Shown here one piece after another: positions 14,892 through 26,000 of a stretch of DNA of 50,023 bases. Location: assembly GCA_005772955.1 (NCBI GenBank), contig SXID01000253.1, forward strand, positions 1 through 50,023, in the 5' to 3' direction. Position numbers and translations under genes: made by a program. Below the pieces are notes generated by a model. That model made no database searches. It had not been told where the DNA came from and saw only the letters and a program-made list of their open reading frames with translations. How positions within the stretch are numbered: position 1 is the stretch's first letter; every line of letters starts with the position of its first letter. Origin of the DNA: Planctomycetia bacterium. GTDB lineage: Bacteria; Planctomycetota; Planctomycetia; Gemmatales; Gemmataceae.

Positions 14892-17387
14892 TCAGTCCAC
14901 GTAGACGAACTCATTCGAGCATAGCAGCGCCTGGCAGAAGTCCGCGAACGCACGTGCCAGGGCCGGTTCGCCCTTGCCGTAGGTCTCAGCGTGTCGGCCA
15001 ACAAACGCTGCTGCCCGGTCCTTCTCCTGCACCGTCGGCTTGCGGCCGAATGTCGTGCGGTACGCGGCCTCGACAGCCGCGGGCAGTTCCACCGCTGCCG
15101 AGGGTCGCACCCGCTTCGCCAGCAGTTCAGCCTGTTTGCGCACGAACGGTGAGTTCATCAGCGCGAGTGCCTGTGTCGGCACGGTCGTGACCTGACGTTC
15201 GCCGATGCTCTGGATCGCTTCCGGGGAATCGAAGATTTGGAGGATCGGCACCGGCCGGCTTCGCTTCACGGTCAGGTACACGCTGCGCCGCGAACTTGCC
15301 TCGTCCAGTGTCCCCGCGCCGTACATTGTCGTGTCAAGTGCGCCACCGGCGGCAAGTAGGGAGTCCCGGACCGCCTCCGCTTCGATGCGCTGTGGCGGGC
15401 GGCGCCACCACAGTTTGTTGTCGGGGTCGGCCGCGCGGCTCGCGGGGATGTCATCGCCTGCCTGTTGGTACACCGCGCTTGTCATGATGAGCTTGTGAAT
15501 CGGCTTCAGGCGCCAGCCGCAGCGGATCAGTTCGCTCGCGAGGTAGTCGAGCAGCTCGGGGTGTGTTGGGCGGTCACCCTGTGCGCCGAAGTCGTTGGGG
15601 GTGGCGACGAGTCCGCGACCCATGTGGTGCTGCCAGAGGCGGTTCACGATCACGCGAGCGAGCAACCGGCCGGCACCCGAGTCGGCGTCGGTCATCCAGT
15701 TCGCCAGTGCGATGCGAGGCTCGACCGGGGTCTTCTTGTCCGCGAGGGGTCCGGCCCACCTTGCATCTTTTTCCGGGTTCGACATCAGCACCTTCATGAA
15801 CCCCGGTGCGGGTTTGCCGTTCTTGCGCGCGGTCTCACCGCGGACCAGGAAGAACACCTCCCCGCCCTGCTGCCCGGTTGCGAACACCGCTTCGAGTTTC
15901 GGCTTCGGCTCGGTCGCGCGGTGCGCCAGGATCGGCGCGTAAGTCTTTCGCGACTCCGGCTCCAGCCCGCGGGCCAGCTCAGCGAGTTCCGCACGGTTAA
16001 CGTCGGTGATCGCACTTTCGCTTTTCTCCAACAGCGCGGCCAGTTGCCGAGCCACGATCGTACGCGGGTCCGGGAAGACCCTTCGAGACACCACCGCTCG
16101 CTCGCCGTTCTCGGCCCACCACTCCGCGAACACCTTCGGGAATCGGTCGCGAACGAATGACTGCCACTCCGCGTCCAGCGCCGCCCGAATCACGTCCCAC
16201 TTGAGCTTTTGTTGCAGGTACATTTCGGGGTTCGCGTCGAGGTTCGCGGTCGTTGAACCGGTCGTCGCGAGAGTGGCGAGCAGCCGGTAATAGTCGTCCT
16301 GCGGGATCGGGTCGTATTTGTGATCGTGGCACCGCGCGCAGCCAACCGTCATGCCCAGGAACGCGGAGCCGGTGGTGGACAGCATGTCGTCGAGTTGGTC
16401 GTAGCGGATCGGCTCCAACGTCTTCGCGGTCGTCTGTCCGGGGTATGGACCGGCGACCAAAAACCCGGTCGCGGAGACAGCGTTGAAATCGCCCGGCAGG
16501 AACTTGTCGCCCGCCAACTGGAGCCGAACGAACTGGTCATACGGCATGTCGGAATTGAGAGCGCGAATGACGAAGTCGCGGTAATGATGCGCGCCCTTGC
16601 GATCGCCATCGAACTCGTACCCGCCGCTTTCCGCAAACCGCGCCACGTCGAGCCAGTGCCGCGCCCACCGTTCCCCGTACCGCTCGCTTGCCAGGAGTTT
16701 CTCAATCAGTTTCCCCCAGGCATCGGGCGAAGTGTCGTTGACGAAAGCGTCGATCTCAGCCGGTGTCGGTGGCAACCCTGTGAGGTCGAAGTAGGCGCGG
16801 CGGATCAGGCGCTCGCGGTCCGTGGACTTGTTCGGCTGAATCTTCTTCGCTTCGAGTTGGGCGAGGATGAACCGATCGACGTGGGTTCGCGCCCAACCAA
16901 CCGTTTTCACTTCGGGCGGTGTTCCCGCGGTTAGGAGTCGGAACGACCAGAAGTCCCGGCCGGCTTCGAGATCAATCGTACTTTTAGGACGGACCGCGGT
17001 GCCGGTGTCCTTCGGCATCGCGGCCCCCGACTGAACCCATTTCGTCAGGTCCGCGATGACGGTAGCGGGGAGTTTGCCCTTCGGCGGCATCTTCGGGTGC
17101 GCGTCGGTGTGCTGAACGGCCTTGATCAGCGGGCTGGCGTTCGGCTTTCCGGCGATCACGGCCGGACCGCCTTCGCCACCCTTGAGCAACCCGGCTGCCG
17201 TGTCCAACTGCAACCCGCCTTTCGCCTTCTTCTCGGCCACCGAGTGACAGGAGTAGCACTCCTTCACCAACACCGGGCGGACCTTCGTTTCAAAGAAGGC
17301 GATACCGGGGTCGTCGGCCGCACCCGCACGCGGAGCGAGCGCGAGCCACGCGAGTCCGGCGACAAGGGCGATCAAGTTTGGGCGCAT
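14892..17387 (-). CDS. PSCyt1 / DUF1549 / DUF1553 planctomycete cytochrome c-type protein
   Basis: 831 residues from the ATG at 17387, which opens a signal peptide (MRPNLIALVAGLAWLALAPRAGA); the frame is open upstream but without homology. Domains in order: planctomycete cytochrome c (PSCyt1) at about 28-115 with the haem motif CYSCH and the MPPKGKLP segment; DUF1549 at about 145-345 (LIRRAYFDLTGLPPTPAEI, YGERWARHWLDVARFAES, GCARCHDHKYDPIPQDDYY, a second CxxCH); DUF1553 at about 530-790 (RIALANWMTDADSGAG.., VNRLWQHHMGRGLV, HPELLDYLASEL). Exported, presumably periplasmic. These proteins usually pair with a DUF1501 gene and are associated with polysaccharide degradation; this one stands alone and divergent from 17584. 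Function is not established. Confidence 0.9.
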   Translation of the reverse strand: MRPNLIALVAGLAWLALAPRAGAADDPGIAFFETKVRPVLVKECYSCHSVAEKKAKGGLQLDTAAGLLKGGEGGPAVIAGKPNASPLIKAVQHTDAHPKMPPKGKLPATVIADLTKWVQSGAAMPKDTGTAVRPKSTIDLEAGRDFWSFRLLTAGTPPEVKTVGWARTHVDRFILAQLEAKKIQPNKSTDRERLIRRAYFDLTGLPPTPAEIDAFVNDTSPDAWGKLIEKLLASERYGERWARHWLDVARFAESGGYEFDGDRKGAHHYRDFVIRALNSDMPYDQFVRLQLAGDKFLPGDFNAVSATGFLVAGPYPGQTTAKTLEPIRYDQLDDMLSTTGSAFLGMTVGCARCHDHKYDPIPQDDYYRLLATLATTGSTTANLDANPEMYLQQKLKWDVIRAALDAEWQSFVRDRFPKVFAEWWAENGERAVVSRRVFPDPRTIVARQLAALLEKSESAITDVNRAELAELARGLEPESRKTYAPILAHRATEPKPKLEAVFATGQQGGEVFFLVRGETARKNGKPAPGFMKVLMSNPEKDARWAGPLADKKTPVEPRIALANWMTDADSGAGRLLARVIVNRLWQHHMGRGLVATPNDFGAQGDRPTHPELLDYLASELIRCGWRLKPIHKLIMTSAVYQQAGDDIPASRAADPDNKLWWRRPPQRIEAEAVRDSLLAAGGALDTTMYGAGTLDEASSRRSVYLTVKRSRPVPILQIFDSPEAIQSIGERQVTTVPTQALALMNSPFVRKQAELLAKRVRPSAAVELPAAVEAAYRTTFGRKPTVQEKDRAAAFVGRHAETYGKGEPALARAFADFCQALLCSNEFVYVD

Positions 17388-17583
17388 GAATTGGCACCTG
17401 GGGAACGAAAACGACATCGGAACGATGAGCGTAGCGGCGGGGCTGGCGCGGCGGGAATTCTCACCGTCCAGTCTAACCAGTTCGACGCGGGATGGAACCA
17501 TGACGAGTAACATTCCGGGTTCCAACTGGACGACGGCCGGTGACATCCTACGCTACTCGTTCCCCAGGAGATTCTTACGAACC

Positions 17584-18099
17584 ATGGCGAAGGCAAAGAC
17601 AAAGAAGAAGCCGGTGATCGACGAAGACGATTTCATACCGGTCGAACCCCTCCCCCCCGAACCCGTAACACCCACCCGCCGAACCGATACCGGTTTGGTG
17701 CTCGACATGGAGGGATACGGCAGCGAGGTGGCGAGCGCGCTGATCGTGAACGGGTTGCGGGCGTATCTGTCGGTGGTCAACAAGGGCGTGAACCTGGTTG
17801 CGACCAACCGCGCGCACACCGCATTTTCGCCGGTGAAGATTTCGGCGTGCGCCGCGGGCCTGGACATCAAGCGGGACGAGGCCAAGCCCCTGGTCGAGGC
17901 GCACGGGGTGCTGGCATTCTTGCTCGACGATGGGGAAGAGCAGACGAACTACTACCTGCCGGTCGCGGAGTATCTGGAGAAAGCCGAGGATCGGGGTGAA
18001 AGCGGACTGCGGTTGGACCTGGACACGCACGGAGAGTGGCTCGAGAAGTACGAGGGCCACGCGGGCATCCGCCGGGTGTTCGCACAACTGCTGAGTTGA
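17584..18099 (+). CDS. Hypothetical protein with basic/proline-rich N-terminus
   Basis: 171 residues from the ATG at 17584; aggag at 17568-17572 is 11 bases upstream, and the longer frame back to 17386 overlaps the divergent gene's leader. Residues 1-40 are charged and proline-rich (KAKTKKKP, EPLPPEPVTPTRR) and probably disordered. Residues 42-171 form a compact mixed domain: GLVLDMEGYGSEVASALIVNGLRAYLSVV, then HTAFSPVKISACAAG, EAHGVLAFLLDDGEEQTNYYLPVAEYLEK, and an acidic C-terminal part. No signal peptide or membrane segment. I do not recognise the family. It is divergent from the cytochrome-type gene and converges with the TolB/CehA gene at 18161. Confidence 0.7.
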   Translation: MAKAKTKKKPVIDEDDFIPVEPLPPEPVTPTRRTDTGLVLDMEGYGSEVASALIVNGLRAYLSVVNKGVNLVATNRAHTAFSPVKISACAAGLDIKRDEAKPLVEAHGVLAFLLDDGEEQTNYYLPVAEYLEKAEDRGESGLRLDLDTHGEWLEKYEGHAGIRRVFAQLLS

Positions 18100-18160
18100 G
18101 GGCAGCGTATTTCACTATCCTCACTCCGTCATGGAGAACCGCTCGCGCCCGCAGTCGGGG

Positions 18161-20614
18161 TTACCTCGCGCCCTGGATAATCTTCGCGTAGACCGTGCGG
18201 GCGGCTTCTATCTGCTCCTGGGCTTGTTCGCGGAGTTTCGCGTTCGGGAATCGGTTGCGCGTACGCAGCACCAACTCGAACTGGTCGATCCACTTCAGGA
18301 ACGCTCGCGCTTCGTCGGGCGAACGATGCACCACGCCGCCGGCTTCGATGTACACCGGGTTCGTGTGCGCGTTCTGCGCGGCGAGCGCAGTATCGGGCGT
18401 ACCGGGGCCGTCGGCACGGAAGCACAGCCATCCGCCACGCGCCAATGTGATTTCCTGATCGAGTGTCGCGCTCAACTTGTCTGCGGCGAGTGTCGCGGTC
18501 GCGATGACTGTTCCGTTGTGAACCAGCTCGGCTTTCGTGAGCGGGAACGGTGATCGGGCTGTCGCCTTCACGCGAACTTTCGGCTTCTCCCCTACTTTCA
18601 GCACCGCACCAGGGCCGCGGTCGTCCACCGTGAGTGCCAGCATCGGAGCGTTTGTCACGAACGACTTGCCCGCTTTCAGCCCGTCGATCCACTCCGAATA
18701 GTTCAACGGTCCGCCGGTGTGGACATAGACGCGATCACCGCCCGGCAGGTTGCTCCCGACGCGGTTGAGGAACACGTCCGTGCCTGCTGTCGCGGGGACG
18801 CGGAAGCCGCAGTTGAGGAGGCGATACCACACCGCGACCGAACCCGCCCAAGAGTTATTAATGTCGAGGGTGTCGATCTTGCCGAGCGCCACATCGATCG
18901 GGAGCGACTTCGCCGCGTAAGGCGTCTTTGACCAGTCTTCGCTTTGCGAGACGTGCGTGTAGTTCACCACGCCCTTTTGCCAGTGCGTGCGGTCCGCGAC
19001 GTCGCCGTTGGTCGGCGTGTCCCACGGGTTCGTCGTGTCCTTGAAGCCGGTGAACACCGGTTCGACGATCTGCTTCAAGTTCACGAGCGTCATGTGGCCC
19101 CAGATGGTGCTGCGAAACTCCTGATTCCAGTACAGGATGTTCTCGCTCGTCGAGAGTGGGTCCGGTCCGCCGCGGAAGAACGGCCGGTCGTACACCACGT
19201 CGGCGTCGGAGTTCGCGACCACGAAGTTGCAGACGTTCAGGTCTTCGCCCACGCACTGTTGGCGCATCGTTTCGGGTGTGTTGAACCATTGCCCGTAGCC
19301 GTAGTTCGCGTGGATGTGCAGTTCGCCGGAGTGCCAGCCGTCTTTCGCCATGTGAACCCACCGGGCCATCTCGATGGTGACCTCGCGAACCTGTCCGGCT
19401 TCGATCGTGATCTCGTGCGAAGCGACTTTGTACTCTGGGCCGCGAAAGCCTGCGAGCCTGTACGTGCCCGCTGGCAGCGTGAACTCGGTTGCCTTGTCGC
19501 AGTAGAAGTGCCCGCGACCGCGCAGCGTGCGGTGCAGTGCGCCCGGCGGTGCGTGAAAGCGGCCCTTGTCTTCTCGCAGTGAGAGTCGCGCGATGGTGGA
19601 TTTGCCGCTCGCGGTGTCGTTGATCCTCAACCGCAGCATGCCGGTTGCGCGGCGATAATCCATCTTGTCGAAGCGCATCGCGGACTCTTCGCCGCTCGTC
19701 ATCTCGCGGAGCATCAGCGAAGTCGCACCGGCGCGGTTGTCGGTGTAGATGAGCCACTTCCCATCGCGTGAAACCGTTGGGCGGTCTTCGTCCGCTTGCC
19801 CGGTGGTGAGCTTCACCATCCCGCGAAGCGGATCGCCGTTGAGCGGCACCTTCCACAGATCATCGTGAGCCTGTCCCAACTCCGCCGCGAGGACGATCGC
19901 GCGCCCGCCATCTGTGAAGCAGAGATCGTGAACGCGCCCTGCGAGCTTGCAGAGAGTCGTTGGTTGGTCCGTGCCGTCCGCGGCGCGTTTTATCAGGTCG
20001 GTGTGCGAGCCGTCGCTGCCGGATTGCTCGAGCTGTACGTCCGGCATTGCGGTGTGGACGACCCACTTCGCGTCTGGCGATAGCGCGTACCGAAACGTGT
20101 ACGAGACCGGCGGCAGCGGCATCACTGGAGTGAGTTCGCCGCTTGCGAGATCGAACCACGCGAGGCTGTTTGCCTTACCTTCGTCGCGGAACGCGCCAAG
20201 TATCTTCTTCCCGTCGGCGGAGAAGTCGAGTTTGTTCACCGCGTAGGTGCCCGCCGTCTGAATCGCCTTCGGCAGCGGAACGTCCTTCCCGGTGGGGAAG
20301 TCCACGATCTTCACAGTTGCGCCGCGCACGCAGGCGATGCGCTTGCCGTCGGGCGACCACGCGGGTTCGGTGTCGAAGCCTTCGCTTGCGGTGAGTAACG
20401 TCATTGTGCCGCCGGTGCGCGGTGCGGTCCAGATTTCGCCCTGGTACGAGAACGCGACCATGGCACCGTCCGGCGAGAGCCGTGGATGAATCGCACCGAG
20501 CGCCTTCGGCACCTTCACCGCGGGTAGTTCGGCCGGCTTCTCGGCGCGCGACCAGAACACAACACCGACGAGGATGGCGACCGTTCCGAGGACCGCGACC
20601 GCGCGCTTGTTCAT
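18161..20614 (-). CDS. Exported TolB-type beta-propeller fused to a CehA/McbA-type metallohydrolase domain
   Basis: 817 residues from the ATG at 20614, which gives an N-terminal anchor or signal (MNKRAVAVLGTVAILVGVVFW). Residues ~38-370 hold PD40/TolB propeller repeats (HPRLSPDGAMVAFSYQGEIW, EPAWSPDGKRIACV, DRPTVSRDGKWLIYT). Residues ~385-430 are a beta-rich linker (TYRLAGFRGPEYKVASHEITIE). From about 430 the CehA/McbA-like PHP-superfamily domain begins with a metal-binding HIH (H433, H435) in GELHIHANYGYG; later acidic/histidine segments include NSDADVVYD and ATAGTDVFLN. Founding members hydrolyse aryl carbamates and related esters, but this family is broad. A divergent nitrilase-family gene starts about 100 bases away, so the two may share promoter control and act on related C-N substrates (inference). 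Confidence 0.82.
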   Translation of the reverse strand: MNKRAVAVLGTVAILVGVVFWSRAEKPAELPAVKVPKALGAIHPRLSPDGAMVAFSYQGEIWTAPRTGGTMTLLTASEGFDTEPAWSPDGKRIACVRGATVKIVDFPTGKDVPLPKAIQTAGTYAVNKLDFSADGKKILGAFRDEGKANSLAWFDLASGELTPVMPLPPVSYTFRYALSPDAKWVVHTAMPDVQLEQSGSDGSHTDLIKRAADGTDQPTTLCKLAGRVHDLCFTDGGRAIVLAAELGQAHDDLWKVPLNGDPLRGMVKLTTGQADEDRPTVSRDGKWLIYTDNRAGATSLMLREMTSGEESAMRFDKMDYRRATGMLRLRINDTASGKSTIARLSLREDKGRFHAPPGALHRTLRGRGHFYCDKATEFTLPAGTYRLAGFRGPEYKVASHEITIEAGQVREVTIEMARWVHMAKDGWHSGELHIHANYGYGQWFNTPETMRQQCVGEDLNVCNFVVANSDADVVYDRPFFRGGPDPLSTSENILYWNQEFRSTIWGHMTLVNLKQIVEPVFTGFKDTTNPWDTPTNGDVADRTHWQKGVVNYTHVSQSEDWSKTPYAAKSLPIDVALGKIDTLDINNSWAGSVAVWYRLLNCGFRVPATAGTDVFLNRVGSNLPGGDRVYVHTGGPLNYSEWIDGLKAGKSFVTNAPMLALTVDDRGPGAVLKVGEKPKVRVKATARSPFPLTKAELVHNGTVIATATLAADKLSATLDQEITLARGGWLCFRADGPGTPDTALAAQNAHTNPVYIEAGGVVHRSPDEARAFLKWIDQFELVLRTRNRFPNAKLREQAQEQIEAARTVYAKIIQGAR

Positions 20615-20712
20615 GGTGAACCCTCCGGGAAGATAGTTGACCCGGGACTTGATGGGCCTGAGGATAACGCGCACCGGTTTCACCTTCAGTCGTATTCCAG
20701 AGGAATCCCACC

Positions 20713-21540
20713 ATGCGAATCGGGCACTGGCAGCTCGAATCGAAGACGGGCGAGTTCGACGCGAATCTCGCGAAGGTCGTGACCGGACTCGAACGCGCGG
20801 ATAAAGATCGCGTGGAGGTCGTTTGCTTTCCGGAGTGCTTCTTGACGGGCTACCCGGACAAGGAGGAACCGGCGCGGAAGAGTGCGTTCGCGGCTGATTC
20901 GCCACAGATGATGAAGTTGCTCGACAAGACCATGAAGTTCGAGGCGACGTACATCGTGGGCTTCAACGAGACGCGCGGCAAAGACCTCTACAACACCGCG
21001 GTCGTGGTGCAGAAGGGGCACATCCTTGGCTCGTACAGCAAGTGTTCCGCGTACATGTCGTTTCACAAGCAGGGTCGTGAGTTCCCGGTGTTCGAGCGCG
21101 GCGGCGTGAAGTTCGGCGTCATCATTTGCTCTGACGGCGGGTACATCGAGCCGACGCGCATCCTCGCACTTAAGGGCGCGCGGATCGTGTTCGCCCCGCA
21201 CTTCAACTACATCAGTGCGAAGGGCTTGATCGGCCACTTCCAGCACGTCCGCGCCGACCATATCGCGCGAGCCGTGGAGAACGATGTGTGGTTCGTTCGC
21301 GGGAACAACGTGGTGCTGGCCAAGGATTCGGGCCTGAGCTACGAGGGCGTCGGTTACGGCGACAGCTACATCATGGACCCGCAAGGCGAGATGCAGGTGC
21401 GCAGTCGGCGGATGCAGGAAGATTTCATCTTCGCAGACATCGACCCCGGCCAACCGAACAAGGCGTGGGGCGTCGGTCGCTCGCTGTGGAGTGCCCGCGA
21501 GTTTCAGACGCATTTGGCGGAAGCGATGAAGGGAAAGTAA
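20713..21540 (+). CDS. Carbon-nitrogen hydrolase (nitrilase superfamily)
   Basis: 275 residues from the ATG at 20713, preceded by agaggaa about 8 bases upstream. The catalytic triad of the superfamily is complete: E41 in VCFPECFLTGY, K110 in GSYSKCSAY, C139 in GVIICSDGGYIEPTR. Further family features are the LYNTAVVV strand and ARAVENDVWFVRGNNV. The enzyme hydrolyses non-peptide C-N bonds (amides, carbamoyl groups or nitriles) through a cysteine thioester; the sequence fits the amidase/carbamoylase branches, but the substrate is open. No signal peptide: cytoplasmic. Divergent from the TolB/CehA gene and convergent with the DUF1501 gene at 21593. Confidence 0.9.
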   Translation: MRIGHWQLESKTGEFDANLAKVVTGLERADKDRVEVVCFPECFLTGYPDKEEPARKSAFAADSPQMMKLLDKTMKFEATYIVGFNETRGKDLYNTAVVVQKGHILGSYSKCSAYMSFHKQGREFPVFERGGVKFGVIICSDGGYIEPTRILALKGARIVFAPHFNYISAKGLIGHFQHVRADHIARAVENDVWFVRGNNVVLAKDSGLSYEGVGYGDSYIMDPQGEMQVRSRRMQEDFIFADIDPGQPNKAWGVGRSLWSAREFQTHLAEAMKGK

Positions 21541-21546
21541 TTGACG

Positions 21547-21590
21547 CGCCGCTAGCGGCTTTGCTAGCGCTCACTAAGCCGCAAGCGGCG
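21547..21590. terminator. Hairpin between convergent genes
   Basis: cgccgctagcggct (21547-21560) pairs with agccgcaagcggcg (21577-21590), 14 bp with a single mismatch, around a 16-base loop. No U-tract. It fills nearly all of the 52-base gap between nitrilase and DUF1501 stop codons. Confidence 0.55.
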
Positions 21591-21592
21591 TA

Positions 21593-23014
21593 TCAGGAAA
21601 GCACACCCTTCACCACACTTCCGAAAACGTCGGTGAGCCGGAAGTGCCGGCCCTGGTACTTGTACGTCAACTTCTCGTGGCTAATGCCGAGGCAGTGCAA
21701 CAGGGTGGCGTTCAGATCGTGGACGCTCACGCCATCCTTCGCGACATTGTAACCGTAGTCGTCGGTCGCGCCGTAGGAAATGCCCGGCTTCACACCGCCG
21801 CCGGCCATCCACATCGTGAAGCAGCGCGGGTGGTGGTCGCGACCGTAGTTTTCCGCATTCAGTTTGCCCTGGCAATACACGGTGCGGCCGAACTCACCGC
21901 CCCAGACCACGAGTGTGTCCTTCAGCAGACCACGCGATTTCAAATCCGTGATGAGCGCCGCCGACGCGCGGTCCGTGTCGTCGCACTGCGCCTCGATCTG
22001 CTTGGGCAGGTTCACGTGCTGGTCCCACCCGCGGTGGTAGAGTTGCACGAACCTGACATCGCGTTCCACGAGGCGGCGCGCGAGCAGGCAGTTGGCCGCG
22101 AACGTGCCCGGCTTCTTCGCGTCCTCTCCATAGAGCTTGAAGGTCGATGCCGGTTCTTTCGAGAGGTCGGTGAGGTCTGGCACGCTCTTTTGCATCCTGA
22201 ACGCCATCTCGTATTGCGCGGTTCGCGTCGCGATTTCGGGGTCGCCGGTCGCGTCCTGTTTCATCTGGTTGAGCTTCGCCAGGTCGTCGAGGAGACCACG
22301 TCGGTCTTCGGCGCTGACGCCATCGGGGTTCGAGAGGAACAACACCGGGTCGCCTTGTGAGCGGAACTTGACGCCCTGGAACCGCGACGGCAGGAAGCCA
22401 CTTCCCCACAGCCGATCGTATAGCGGTTGGTCGGCGGGGTTGCCCGAGCCTTGTGAGATAAGCACTACGAACGCGGGCAAGTCTTTGTTTACGCTGCCGA
22501 GTCCGTAGCTCACCCATGAGCCGAAACTCGGCCGCCCCGCGAGCTGCGCTCCGGTCTGGCAAAACGTGATCGCGGGGTCGTGGTTGATCGCTTCCGTGTG
22601 CAGCGACTTGATGAAGCACAATTCGTCCGCGACGCTCGCCGTGTGCGGCAACAGATCGCTGAGCCACGCGCCGCTCTTGCCGTGCTGCCGGAATTTGTAC
22701 TTGCTCGGGGCGACCGGGAACGTGTCCTGGGTCGCGGTCATGCCGGTGAGCCGCTGACCATTGCGGATCGACTCGGGCAGGTTCTGTGCGAAGTGGTCCT
22801 TGAGCTTCGGCTTGTGGTCGAACAGGTCGAGATGCGACGGCCCGCCCGACTGGAAAAGGTAGATGATTCGCTTCGCCGTGGCGGTCGTCTTGAGCGCGGG
22901 TTCGTCGCCACTCGCATCTTCGCTGATGAGCGATGCGATCGCGGCGCCTCCAACGGCACCGGACAGGAAAGTGCGGCGTGTCTGAAGACGCAGGGCTTCA
23001 AGAGCAGGGTGCAT
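21593..23014 (-). CDS. DUF1501 domain-containing protein, Tat-exported
   Basis: 473 residues from the ATG at 23014 (gagg is 8 bases upstream). Tat-type signal [18 protein letters not shown] at 12-30. DUF1501 blocks: [111 protein letters not shown]. Sulfatase/alkaline-phosphatase-like fold; reaction unknown. Last gene of a four-gene minus-strand run, 63 bases after the LamG-containing cytochrome-type gene, with which it forms the usual planctomycete pair. Confidence 0.92.
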   Translation of the reverse strand: MHPALEALRLQTRRTFLSGAVGGAAIASLISEDASGDEPALKTTATAKRIIYLFQSGGPSHLDLFDHKPKLKDHFAQNLPESIRNGQRLTGMTATQDTFPVAPSKYKFRQHGKSGAWLSDLLPHTASVADELCFIKSLHTEAINHDPAITFCQTGAQLAGRPSFGSWVSYGLGSVNKDLPAFVVLISQGSGNPADQPLYDRLWGSGFLPSRFQGVKFRSQGDPVLFLSNPDGVSAEDRRGLLDDLAKLNQMKQDATGDPEIATRTAQYEMAFRMQKSVPDLTDLSKEPASTFKLYGEDAKKPGTFAANCLLARRLVERDVRFVQLYHRGWDQHVNLPKQIEAQCDDTDRASAALITDLKSRGLLKDTLVVWGGEFGRTVYCQGKLNAENYGRDHHPRCFTMWMAGGGVKPGISYGATDDYGYNVAKDGVSVHDLNATLLHCLGISHEKLTYKYQGRHFRLTDVFGSVVKGVLS

Positions 23015-23077
23015 GGATCGCCTCAGATAGAGTTACCACTCACATCGTTCAGCGTTCGGCCCGAAGGGGCGACGCAG

Positions 23078-26000
23078 CTATTCCTTGGTCACCACCTCGT
23101 CGAGGTTCATGATGAGGCTGCACACACTCGCATATGCGGCGAGTTCGGCCGCATCGAGTTTCGCATCCGCCTTCGATGCGCCGACCTGAAGTAGCTTCGC
23201 CGCGCTCTGGGGGTTCTTCTTGTAAGTCGCCAACTGTCGCTCGAACGCCGCGCCGAGAACCTTCGCCTCCGCTTCCGTCGGCGCGCGAGCGGTGAGGTAT
23301 CGGAACACCTTCGCTAATCGTTTCTCTGGTCTGGCATCCTCCTTCATCACGCGTTGCGCGAGCATGCGAGCCGCCTCGACGAAAGTGACATCGTTCAGCA
23401 ATGTGAGGGCGTGGAGCGGGGTGTTCGTGCGAGTCTCGCGGACCGAGCACGTTTCGCGCATCGACGTGTCGAACACGCCGAGCGTTGGTGGCGGGACCGC
23501 ACGTTTCCAGTAGGTGTAGAGGCTACGTCGGTAGAGGCTCTCGCCGGTGTCCAACTTGTAGTCGCCCGCGCCGGAAAGTTCGCTCCACAGACCCGCCGGC
23601 TGGTACGGCTTCACGCTCGGTCCACCTTGCTTCTCGACGAGTAGACCCGACGTGAAGAGCGCTTGATCGCGAATCATCTCGGCGGAGAGGCGAAGACGCG
23701 GGCCGCGAGCGAGTAACCGGTTGTCGGGGTCGCGTTCGAGAAGCGGCTTCGTGACGCGTGATGATTGGCGGTACGTCGCGCTCGTCACGATCAGCTTGTG
23801 CATCCGCTTGGAATCCCAGTCGCGCGCGAACTCGGTGGCGAGCCAGTCGAGCAACTCCGGGTGCGACGGGAACTCGCCCTGTGTGCCGAAGTCTTCGACG
23901 GTGCGAACGAGGCCTGCCCCAAAGTGAAGTTGCCACATGCGGTTCACCGCGACGCGGGCCGTAAGCGGGTTCTCTCGGTTCACGAGCCACTTTGCGAACT
24001 CTAGTCGATTCCGGGGCGAACGGTGAGCGTTATCCCCTTGATGCATCAGCGCCACGGGTGCCGCGGGGAAAACCTTTTCGCCCTTCTTGTCGTACTCGCC
24101 GCGAAGGAGAACGAACGCGTCGCGCGGCTTCGGCATTTCTTCCATCACCATCACCGTCGGGACCGTTTCCCAGAGTTTCGCGCGATCGTTGCGGAGGCCG
24201 CGCGGGGCAAGGAACGCTTTGCTGATCTCCGGTGGCGCGGACGTTTCGAGGAAGGTCGTGCGGAGCTTGTCACGCTCGGCCGGCGTTCGCTTCTCCGGTG
24301 TCGTGCCGAGGATGGCGGCGACTGTGGCGGGCACGGCGAGGATCGCGACCTCCTGCGGTTCGATCGCGCGACCGTAGACACGAACGTCGTTCATTAGCCC
24401 GACGTACCTGTTTTCCTTACCGCCGCCCGCCCCGATGCGCAGCGGTTCCTTGTTCTGGAACGTCTGGTTCAGTTCGTCGAGCAACACGTTTGTCTTCTGC
24501 TCGGCGCCGTTGACATAAACTTTCACGCCTGCGGCGAGACGTGATCCGTCGTAAGTGACCGCGAGGTGCTGCGCGCGACCAGCGACTATCACCTTTCCGG
24601 TTTCCACGCGTAGCGCATCGTCCAGCCATCGCTTGGTGAGCGACACTCGCACCTTGCCGTCGATCAGTTCAACCGCGTAGCCATCCGCCTGGGCCTCGTC
24701 GGGCATCCGCGTAATGATCGCACCGGTCAGTTTGCGAGGCGACACCCACGCCGCGAGCGAGAACCGGTCGTCGTAGCCGAAGTCGCCTACGTTGCCGGCA
24801 TCCGTGAAACGCTCTCCGTCGAACGTGAGCGGCGCGTCGAATGTCCATCGCTTGAGCAACCCAAGATCGGGAACCCAGTCCTTCACTTCCGCGACCTTCA
24901 CCGCGCGCTCCCACTTCAGTTGAGCCATGAGGACCGCGTCGCGCATCTCGACCCAGACCCGGTCAGCGTCTTTCAGCTTTGCGTCGAGGTCCGCGACTTG
25001 TTTCTGTTGTTCGCGTGTGGGCGCCTTGAGGAGTGGTGGGGAGTTGCCGAACTTCACCGCGCGGCCCTTCTCCGGCACGTTGTTGAAGTACGAATAGAGC
25101 TGGTAGAACTCTTTCTGCGAAACCGGGTCGAACTTGTGATCGTGACATCGCGCGCAGCCGACCGTGAGGCCGAGCCACACGGTCGCGGTCGTGTCCACGC
25201 GATCGACGACGTACTCCACCGCGTACTCTTCTGGCACGATCCCGCCTTCGGAGTTGCCGCGGTGATTGCGGTTGAAGCCGGTCGCGATACGCTGTTCGAG
25301 CGTAGCGTTCGGGAGCATGTCACCCGCGAGTTGCTCGATTGTGAACTGATCGAACGGCAGGTTGCGGTTGTAGGCCTCGATGACCCAGTCGCGCCAGCGC
25401 CACATGTCGCGTTCGGCGTCGGTCTGGTAGCCGTTGGTGTCCGCGTATCGGGCCGCGTCGAGCCAGCGCCACGCCATGCGCTCGCCGTAGCGAGGGGACG
25501 CGAGCAACCGGTCAGCAAGTCGCGAAACCGCGAGCGACTCGGTGTCCTTCACGAAGGCATCGACCTCTGCCGGTGTGGGTGGAAGGCCCGTGAGGTCGAA
25601 CGTCATCCGCCGAATGAGCGTCACGCGGTCTGCCTCGGGCGATGGCGCGAGTCCTTCTTTCTCCAGTCGCGCGAAGACGAACGCGTCGATTGGGTTCGCG
25701 ATGGGGTGCTTCGGCTTCGGCGGTTCTGTGCGCGTTGGTGGGATCAGAGCCCAGTGCTTCTCCCACTTGCCGCCCTGAGCGACCCACGCGGTCAACGTCT
25801 CGATCTGTTTCGCGCTGAGCGGGCGTGCGAACTTCTCCGGCGGCATCCGGACGAATACCTCTTTGCCCGTGATGCGCTGGATCAGCTCGCTTTTCTCAGG
25901 CTTGCCCGGCACGATGATGATGGGCGCGCGGGGGTCAGTCACGGGATCGACATCGAGCCGGAGCCGCGCCTTCCGCTTGCCCGCGTCCGGGCCGTGACAC

